From Candidatus Delongbacteria bacterium (GTDB taxonomy: Bacteria; CAIWAD01; BS150m-G50): 37,372 nt of DNA. How positions within the stretch are numbered: position 1 is the first letter of the stretch; each line of letters begins with the position of its first letter. The stretch is from the NCBI GenBank assembly GCA_016784425.1, contig JADHUQ010000003.1, positions 1 to 37,372 on the forward strand, read 5' to 3'. This document shows, one piece after another, positions 26,901 to 30,866 of this stretch. Position numbers and translations under genes: made by a program. The notes under the pieces were generated by a model that saw only the letters and a program-made list of their open reading frames with translations, searched no databases and had not been told where the DNA came from.

Positions 26901-27220
26901 GTGCTGTCCTTATCGAGATACTCCAACCGGACCAGGGTATCACTCATGACAGTTCGAATAATCAACTGGACCGGCTCTGTAGCAGTCAGACGGGGTTGAA
27001 AACCGGCGCTTTGCCAGCTGGCAGCCAGAAAAGGGGTTTCCGCGGAGGGATAGGTAGCGTCATGGTAGATATATTCTTTTGCTTTAACTGCAAGACTCAG
27101 CGATGACAAAAACAGTCCCGGGAGCAGGAGAAGCCAGAGCAATAAAGGATGACGACGAAGGCACTTCCGGAAGTGTCGCCTGCAGACAGGTTCTGGTATT
27201 GGTAATTGTGTTGCTCGCAT
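20969..27220 (-). CDS. sprA: SprA-type outer-membrane protein (type IX secretion translocon family)
   Basis: From the ATG at 27220 the product is 2083 residues. A basic N-terminus and hydrophobic stretch (HPLLLWLLLLPGLFLSSLSLA) form a signal peptide. The first third contains conserved SprA features: IDIPFKVRNKTFRKFFGDGRIGLDATGNININGG-like sequence near residues 170-210 and several KVYDLGWNVIEGSE/VKLNGQ segments. The middle has acidic, glycine-rich loops such as DRNNNGVLDTIENYYS. The last third is a long series of amphipathic strands (FSLSYNRSYQSDLYFR, TRYSFTPNVTGGIQYEFGQ). In Bacteroidota SprA (Sov) forms a very large barrel through which type IX substrates leave the cell, with PorV as partner. 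Length is close to the family's 2,000-2,400. The start is uncertain: a GTG at 27295 is in frame and overlaps rnz, and the chosen ATG has no clear ribosome binding site. Confidence 0.9.
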   Translation of the reverse strand: MRATQLPIPEPVCRRHFRKCLRRHPLLLWLLLLPGLFLSSLSLAVKAKEYIYHDATYPSAETPFLAASWQSAGFQPRLTATEPVQLIIRTVMSDTLVRLEYLDKDSTFQYVIFLTTEAYYERMLLHHAVQQLRHEMLRTKNQVQQRAGGALKIDIPFKVRNKTFRKFFGDGRIGLDATGNININGGFRKEKRERQDSYTNQANNTNFNMDMQQRFTIVGKIGQKVDINIDQDTDNTFDWQNSLRLTYTGTEDEIIKSISAGNVSLSLPGADFVTFSGRNSGLFGLKTVMQFGPLNMTAIMSVEHGENQSQTFTGGQSEQKSQIFPTQFISDRYFFLSHSYRIAYPVYTDRWEHLVNANSRVDFVEMYISSASGDENLDIYEEGEDTPIYTNQPMRRLSDSEYQRNDDLGYILINSYLRPNDILAVSFKNKLGVEFPSPALYGDNAVYILRDSHQDPATPHWDLMLRNKYQVATAGKSIDDLNFAIRRYTTGSSDPDHQGGVPYIEILHLDNENTSGQQSPDNKIDSRWIDTNTGIISFPSLEPFGQQDAYVIVADSTLQTNFNEADTLETIYNIPTTHNDFQRLSQRFYMETSVLTLSKVYDLGWNVIEGSETVKLNGQKLQRDKDYTIDYVAGIVTILTSEADNPGASLEITYQNHEMISIEKKTIMGVRGQYNFDEASYLGATVLYLNQQIQEDKVRIGNEPMRNLVLDLNGALEFHPRFLTRMIDSIPLVEAEQESEISIEGEIARVIPNPNPLNNPATGDNNGVAYLDDFESIKREQDLGMRSGAWFISSSPAHTLTGDRGIATAYSPRQRVPKQEIWEEYDSGNLQNDDLQILQMDFYPLLYETGEQGQEIPEGGSWGGFYHDFRGANPDQSNTKYIELMVRSSGDRSGLIHIELGEISEDVIPNGQLDTEDRIEPALVNVGNGLLDEGEDIGIDGRAGEDPPWPGTAAMAHWSGDSTAMVAEFGSFYDFWDINGNNRKEALEPWSRDDWQYRDESNGQWFKGLENNGADAATYLPDTEDRNNNGVLDTIENYYSYTLSTDPASPWSRYQVSQNSYGWTLYRIPLKEYEIAWNNPTFQNIRGVRIWFEGFHQSTSLQLASFMLVGNEWREIYPVTASGDTLAYGNVAVINTHENSDYEPPAGVQGHRDAITGAYQKEQSLVMQLDELPADSTFWIYKILNDRVRLTDYNRLKMFIRGGSELREQVFPDSVLEIRLRLASTEQDYYEYHRYLTAGWQLNNMDIIFEEITDLEEFSRSSKDQPDPEKPKQISDGGYVLVKGNPSLNDVSFLYLGVTNHDAVANSEAVYFNELRVSDVKREVGQAQRVAVNLRLSDFMTLYGRLEKRDSEFHTIEQRMGTGDNTTSEVANSTIHLDKFLPRPWRTNIPLSLSSNRSVSSPKYFPGDDRLVPDNPPEEILNRRHTLNGSISFSKTGSENPWLSHTLDKLSVSYDVSQTYVSNDQIAADTTRSEQISTSYSNSPNWRHELPLFNWTEGMPLLGGLRNINFRYFPTRLGVSASTSWTENMRYNRNNTTSENHTYTMSRRFEYSLSPFRSFSLSYNRSYQSDLYFRLRDLYDTTDSTTYHYEDAATDLFAQDRSIQQSANLKFQPSFLNWLRPDFNYSTQYSWNRTLADPRKGVDLGSQNTLTGNGTLKPQDIFAWLLQVPKAGRSGSSRRNNRPPAQDERSQAGGGSRGSEGEAADSASVAEVIETPGVPLGERLDSAFRSARQGTYSVLSKLGDIRLTSTLTRTQSDPGYDIYDKGIGSGSRHASLAYQLGLESNPGSGREQLNSESGYIFNPTSSITRGYGVTTQMKVTRDIDLDFQYDIDIQRGWGETESRQESWTGLPLYLLKENVGTDNEIPLVRIPDYQLRWNHLESLPWVSNICQSINLSHHYSGMVRRTFRDFGDYLGLNRLEYERNFNPLVGLNITWIGRFSTTASYNQRMSFGISEPGEMRDAEYSNTRDLSIATTYRLGRGTKLPFKLWFMKTGSLRNDVNFTMTYTRSNTSNRSSFNGVDEWSSENFNRNWTVRLETRYSFTPNVTGGIQYEFGQRLDNRDPSGRVSFQELRLNVNTNIVGR

Positions 27221-27267
27221 ATGAACTAGAGCTGTGCAGCGGAAGTCGGCGATACCTGCTCTGGTAT

Positions 27268-28284
27268 TTATTGCTCCGGTTTCCTCATCGCACACATATC
27301 CTTCTCGTTCTTTCTGGATGGTCTGCTGCTGTTGCGGGCACGATAAATGATCTCCGGACGCCCGCTGGCAGGTATCACGACACGCATCAGGTCCGCGGCA
27401 AGAACTGCCCCGGGAAGTTCCTGTTCAAGCTGCTCCTGGATTACATTACCTCGATTCAGGTAACGGGAGCTGACATGTGTGAGTATCAGATCTCTTACGC
27501 CAGCCTCCCTGGCAACCTGAACGGCGTCACTCACAGTTGAGTGCTGGGTTCGACGGGCGTTCTTGCGGTCGTCATTGTCATATGTACTTTCATGGATCAG
27601 AATATCAGCCTTGCGGGCAAGATCGACTGAGGCTGTTGTGTAAGTTGAGTCGGTAATGTAGACGATTTTCCGACCTGGCAGTGGCGGCGTGACCAGATCA
27701 CCGCTGCTGATAATCCTGCCATCCTTAAGGGTGATATCCCTGCCCTCTTTCAGCAGACGACGCTCCGGTCCCTCCGGAATACCTAACTCGGCTGCCAGCG
27801 CTGCGTTGAGTCGCCCGGGACGCAATTTCTCGACCAGCGAATATGCCAGTGTGTAAATGCGGTGTCGCACCCGCACTGCCTCCAGCCAGTACTCCGTAGT
27901 TTCAAGAATTGTCTGCGGTTCTTTGCCAATCGTCAGTTCATGAATTTTCAGGGGGTAATTAAAATCGGTTTCAGATATCCGTTTCATGAAACGTACATAT
28001 TCGGCGATTCCGGGCGGACCAAAAATCTGAAGCGGTTCTTCCCGTTTGTTCAGTTGGAATGAGGTCAGCAAACCGATCAATCCGTAGAAGTGATCGCCGT
28101 GCAGGTGGGTGATGAGAATCTTCCTGATTCGTGACCGCTTCAAGGGACTGCGTATAATCTGATGTTGCGTCCCCTCACCGCAATCAAAGAGCAGGACTTC
28201 TCTCTCCCTCTTGCAGGCGAGGGCGGCCACGTTTCGCTCAAAAGTCGGGGTCGCCGAGCCGGTCCCCAGGAAGACTAATTCCAT
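27268..28284 (-). CDS. rnz: ribonuclease Z (tRNA 3'-end endonuclease)
   Basis: RNase Z cleaves the 3' trailer of tRNA precursors. The 338-residue product has the N-terminal LGTGSATPTFERNVAALA segment and the zinc motif THLHGDHFYGLIGLLTS (HxHxDH). It also has DILIHESTYDNDDR and the late LILTHVSSRY histidine, all in the metallo-beta-lactamase order of the short RNase Z form. About 30 extra residues at the C-terminus are basic and lack motifs. It is relevant that the tRNA-Val gene in this window lacks an encoded CCA end, so RNase Z processing is expected. The stop region lies just before sprA; the ATG at 28284 has only weak Shine-Dalgarno similarity. Confidence 0.95.
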   Translation of the reverse strand: MELVFLGTGSATPTFERNVAALACKREREVLLFDCGEGTQHQIIRSPLKRSRIRKILITHLHGDHFYGLIGLLTSFQLNKREEPLQIFGPPGIAEYVRFMKRISETDFNYPLKIHELTIGKEPQTILETTEYWLEAVRVRHRIYTLAYSLVEKLRPGRLNAALAAELGIPEGPERRLLKEGRDITLKDGRIISSGDLVTPPLPGRKIVYITDSTYTTASVDLARKADILIHESTYDNDDRKNARRTQHSTVSDAVQVAREAGVRDLILTHVSSRYLNRGNVIQEQLEQELPGAVLAADLMRVVIPASGRPEIIYRARNSSRPSRKNEKDMCAMRKPEQ

Positions 28285-28498
28285 ATGGATAAGTTAAGTC
28301 CTTATAGTATTGCTACAGATGAATGACCGAAATCAGGAAGACATTCTATAGCAATAGTAGTTACCGCGGCTTATGACGTTTCCTAAAGGACATTCTTACA
28401 AGCTTACAAGCATCGGTAGAATAGTGATTTTTTAAGTAAATGAAAATGCGGGGTTATGCAAAAGAAATCGCCAGGTGAATTGATCCCGGCAGGGAGAC

Positions 28499-28555
28499 AA
28501 GGCAGCAACCCAGTCTTTGACCGATGATGTTTCAGTCTCAAGATAGAGCTGCCTT
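28499..28555. repeat. 8-bp inverted repeat with a 41-nt loop
   Basis: AAGGCAGC at 28499-28506 pairs perfectly with GCTGCCTT at 28548-28555. The enclosed sequence has two CAGTC copies and a short inner complementarity, so it could fold as a small structured RNA. No U tract follows on either strand and no known riboswitch motif was recognised. Confidence 0.35.
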
Positions 28556-28750
28556 CCAGGTGAACTTAATTACAGGAGAAACTCAAACCTCACTTATCTG
28601 CTCAAGTTTCCTACCTCTAAAAATGCGAACTTTGCCCCAGTTGTTATCGCAAAATCGTTGTGGAAGAGATGAGCCGGGGAGCCGTTACAGTAAAAGTAAT
28701 CTTGTCTTTCTGACAGTCCTGTAATGGTCTGCAACAGCTGTTCGGATTAC

Positions 28751-28785
28751 AAAAAAAAAGGCAAATGCGGGGAGCATTTGCCTTT
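28751..28785 (-). terminator. strong intrinsic terminator of the predicted small RNA
   Basis: On the minus strand AAAGGCAAATGC (28785-28774) and GCATTTGCCTTT (28768-28757) form a perfect 12-bp stem with the loop TCCCC, followed by an unbroken T run to 28751 (nine T counting those in the stem). It has no protein gene upstream on its own strand within the spacer, which is why a non-coding transcript is proposed. Confidence 0.9.
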
Positions 28786-28843
28786 GGGAAGTGTACGAAA
28801 GACGATTCAACAATATTAGGGAGTGTAATATAGAAGCGTTCGC
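28751..28843 (-). ncRNA. predicted sigma54-dependent small RNA with three C-rich motifs
   Basis: The transcript is inferred from a consensus sigma54 promoter (28869-28854) and the terminator at 28785-28751. With initiation about 12 bases after the -12 GC, it starts near 28843 and is about 93 nt long. A perfect 6-bp hairpin ATATTA/TAATAT (28831-28813) presents CACTCCC in its loop. A related TACACTTCCC lies in a region predicted single-stranded (28795-28786), and the terminator loop reads TCCCC. The sequence TACACTCCC/TACACTTCCC is thus repeated. C-rich, unpaired motifs are how several small RNAs pair with ribosome binding sites (GGAGG/GGGA). An open frame through the region starts with TTG and has no ribosome binding site, so a peptide is unlikely. 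Not matched to any RNA family I know. Confidence 0.6.
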
Positions 28844-28853
28844 TTATTAGCAA

Positions 28854-28869
28854 AGCAAACTGCGTGCCA
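28854..28869 (-). promoter_or_regulatory. sigma54 (RpoN) -24/-12 promoter, exact consensus
   Basis: Read on the minus strand the sequence is TGGCACG-CAGT-TTGCT, identical to the consensus TGGCACG-N4-TTGCW. The 11 fixed positions plus W give an expectation of about 0.01 such sites in both strands of a window this size if bases were equal and independent. It points leftward, away from the outer-membrane protein gene, with the small-RNA terminator about 70 bases downstream. Confidence 0.8.
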
Positions 28870-28943
28870 AAATATTACACAGCTTCTTACACTGTTTATT
28901 ATTGATTTACATACATTATCATACTGGGGCTGATTCGTTGTTT

Positions 28944-28958
28944 TGGTGATATAAACCA
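28944..28958 (+). promoter_or_regulatory. dyad motif, candidate enhancer site 1
   Basis: TGGTGATATAAACCA is a perfect TGGT-N7-ACCA dyad. A near copy in the opposite orientation is at 29063-29077. Its centre is about 108 bases upstream of the predicted small-RNA start, the usual distance for a sigma54 activator site. Confidence 0.5.
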
Positions 28959-29062
28959 CTGCTGCAAAGAGTTGTTGCTCTAATGTAAGAAATACAGTAC
29001 AATTCAGCCATTTATGGAACGATAATGGATCAAACAGGAGTTGTTAGTCTTAACCACAATAA

Positions 29063-29077
29063 TGGTTTATATCAACC
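29063..29077 (-). promoter_or_regulatory. dyad motif, candidate enhancer site 2
   Basis: On the minus strand the sequence reads GGTTGATATAAACCA, matching site 1 at 13 of 15 positions, including an identical 11-base core. Its centre is about -227 from the small-RNA start and 137 bases upstream of the rightward ATG. An adjacent AACCA-N6-TGGTT dyad (29052-29067) overlaps it, so the site may hold more than one half-site. Confidence 0.5.
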
Positions 29078-29206
29078 GTTCATCAAAAACCAGATAATCC
29101 TGTTCATTTTGACCGGAGCACGCAATTTCACCACCTCATGCTGAAGAAGAAATTCTTGTAGAAGTGTACAAAGAGGTATAACTTTGCTGGAAATGAGGAG
29201 GCAATT

Positions 29207-30673
29207 ATGCGTTTAGTCACGATCGCTGTTTTCCTGGGGTGCTCGCTGGTAACCGGTTGGGCACAGGGGAATTCTCCGGTAGAACCTGCGGCGGAGGGAT
29301 CTACACAACCCTTTCATCTGTCTGTTGGTGTCGGCGCTGTGACAATGGACGGAGAAACATATCAGCAGATATCGCTTCGCCCTGAGATTCCTCTGGGTAA
29401 GTTTGGAATCGGTCTTGATATCACCATTTTCTTTGATGCAGATGGTAATATACGCAGCAAGGATTGGGATGAGCCGGCTGATTTACTGGACAAGATCCGC
29501 TACCTGCGTTATGGCCACCCCGGGGAGCAACTCTATATCCGTGCCGGAGCCCTGGATAATGTTACCCTCGGCTACGGCATCCTGATGAAACACTATTCCA
29601 ACTCAATTGATTACCCTTCAGTCAGAAGACTGGGTGCAAATTTTCAGGTGCGGGGGGCCGGTTTTCAGCTGGAGGGTATGTTCAACGATTTTCGGGAATT
29701 GACTGAACCTGGTCTGCTCGGTGTCCGGATGAGTCGGCCGCTACTCTGGGGTTTCACCGCCGGTGCCTCTATTGTAGCTGACGGCAACCAGTACGCCAAT
29801 CTGGTAGACGAGGACAACGATGATGTGCCGGATGAGCTCGATCGTTTTCCTGGTGAAAATGACACGGAAGTATACAGCTGGCTGGCGGCACTGTACCAGA
29901 GCAATCAGCTTGCCTACGATGGTTTAAGGGGTCAATACCCCGAGTGGCCGGAAGATCCGACCACCGCCACACCCGACTATACACCGGGCAAAGATCCGGT
30001 TACCGCAGTCGCCTTCGATCTCGGCTATCCCCTGCTGGGTAATAAATTACTCCTCTATGCCCAGGGTGCGCACTTTGTGGCGCATGGTTTTGGCATTGCA
30101 GCCCCAGGTGTAGTTTTTCAACCGGTCAATTCCCTGAGTATGGGTGTTGAATACCGATCCTACACCGACGAGTTCATCCCTGAGTTTTTCGATAGAACTT
30201 ATGAGCTCAATCGTTATTCCGTGGTGGATGTTAATGGTCAGGCAGCACTCAGGTCACGCGAATCATATCTGTTGGCTAACGCAAAGGCAGCTCGAGGTGT
30301 TTACGCAAGTGTCAATTTCCAGCTGCTGAGTCTGGTGGATGGTACCCTGGCGTACACCAGCATGCATCCGGTGGCTGAAGGGGATCAGACCAATACAATA
30401 TACGGTTCGCTAGGGCTTAATATGGCGCGTGTCCCCAAACTGACGGAGCTTTCCGCCTATTATTATCAGGCAAACGTGAAGAAGTTGTTCATACTGGAGC
30501 CAAACGCGTTACCTATCTGGGGTTACAAGATCGGTTACGAGATAACCAGTGGTGTCAATCTGCTCCTGAACTACCGTTATACCTATCAGGATCTTGACGG
30601 TGACGGTATAATCAGCGGAACTGCTGAACAGGTAAAGACATTTTCCATCGAAACATATTTCACGGTGCGGTAG
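29207..30673 (+). CDS. predicted outer-membrane beta-barrel protein with calcium-loop motifs
   Basis: The 488-residue product has a signal peptide (MRLVTIAVFLGCSLVTGWAQG) and a body of amphipathic strands typical of a porin-like barrel, for example FHLSVGVGAVTMDG, KFGIGLDITIFF and YKIGYEITSGVNLLLNYRYTY. The last strand is KTFSIETYFTVR. Near residues 200-215 it has DEDNDDVPDELDRFP, a thrombospondin type 3-like Asp-rich calcium loop, and near the end DLDGDGIIS, an EF-hand-like loop. Such loops occur in surface proteins of FCB bacteria. The exact family is not recognised. The ATG at 29207 has GAGGAGG seven bases upstream. It is a single-gene rightward unit whose upstream region is shared with the predicted sigma54 small RNA. 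Confidence 0.82.
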   Translation: MRLVTIAVFLGCSLVTGWAQGNSPVEPAAEGSTQPFHLSVGVGAVTMDGETYQQISLRPEIPLGKFGIGLDITIFFDADGNIRSKDWDEPADLLDKIRYLRYGHPGEQLYIRAGALDNVTLGYGILMKHYSNSIDYPSVRRLGANFQVRGAGFQLEGMFNDFRELTEPGLLGVRMSRPLLWGFTAGASIVADGNQYANLVDEDNDDVPDELDRFPGENDTEVYSWLAALYQSNQLAYDGLRGQYPEWPEDPTTATPDYTPGKDPVTAVAFDLGYPLLGNKLLLYAQGAHFVAHGFGIAAPGVVFQPVNSLSMGVEYRSYTDEFIPEFFDRTYELNRYSVVDVNGQAALRSRESYLLANAKAARGVYASVNFQLLSLVDGTLAYTSMHPVAEGDQTNTIYGSLGLNMARVPKLTELSAYYYQANVKKLFILEPNALPIWGYKIGYEITSGVNLLLNYRYTYQDLDGDGIISGTAEQVKTFSIETYFTVR

Positions 30674-30702
30674 CAGCTGGGATCCTGTGCAGTCTGGTCA
30701 GG

Positions 30703-30727
30703 CCAGTTTTCTCTTGTAAAAAACTGG
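30703..30727 (+). terminator. hairpin after the outer-membrane protein gene
   Basis: CCAGTTTT (30703-30710) and AAAACTGG (30720-30727) form a perfect 8-bp stem with a 9-nt loop, 30 bases after the stop codon. An alternative smaller hairpin CTGG-TCAGG-CCAG (30694-30706) followed by TTTTCTCTT competes with it and looks more like a classic terminator. A third, 5-bp stem GGGGA/TCCCC follows immediately. Termination somewhere here, before the tRNA, is likely. Confidence 0.4.
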
Positions 30728-30764
30728 GGAGCATGGTAGACTGTTCCCCGTTCAAGTTTGGCCA

Positions 30765-30838
30765 GGGCGATTAGCTCAGTTGGTTAGAGCGCATGCCCCA
30801 CACGCATGAGGCCGCAGGTTCGAACCCCGCATCGCCCA
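30765..30838 (+). tRNA. tRNA-Val (anticodon CAC), with C33 and a T-stem mismatch
   Basis: The 74-nt cloverleaf is GGGCGAT acceptor (pairs with ATCGCCC), D stem GCTC/GAGC, anticodon stem CATGC/GCATG, loop CCCACAC, variable AGGCC, T arm GCAGG-TTCGAAC-CCCGC, and discriminator A. CCA is not encoded. The anticodon CAC at 30799-30801 reads GUG valine codons. Two positions are unusual: position 33 is C instead of the near-universal U, and A51 faces C63 in the T stem. Both would be normal if the C were U. The rest is well conserved, so this is either a working tRNA with odd bases, an edited one, or an early decaying copy. Confidence 0.85.
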
Positions 30839-30866
30839 TTAATTTCCACAGTAAATTGAAACTGCT

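Larger units (their letters stand above)
28285..29206. other. 922-bp intergenic region between rnz and a divergent outer-membrane protein gene
   Basis: No protein gene is supported here, but the spacer is rich in signals. From left to right it holds an 8-bp inverted repeat TATTGCTA/TAGCAATA (28308-28315, 28349-28356) close to the rnz start and a long-loop inverted repeat (28499-28555). The minus-strand unit made of terminator, predicted small RNA and sigma54 promoter spans 28751-28869. Two dyad motifs lie at 28944-28958 and 29063-29077, and a possible promoter for the rightward gene has TATAAC at 29177-29182. Base composition is more A/T-rich than the flanking genes, as expected for regulatory DNA. 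Confidence 0.6.

Noticed and set aside
28644..28853. Minus-strand open frame of 69 codons across the predicted small RNA
   Set aside because: It would begin with TTG without a ribosome binding site, and it reads through a perfect intrinsic terminator.
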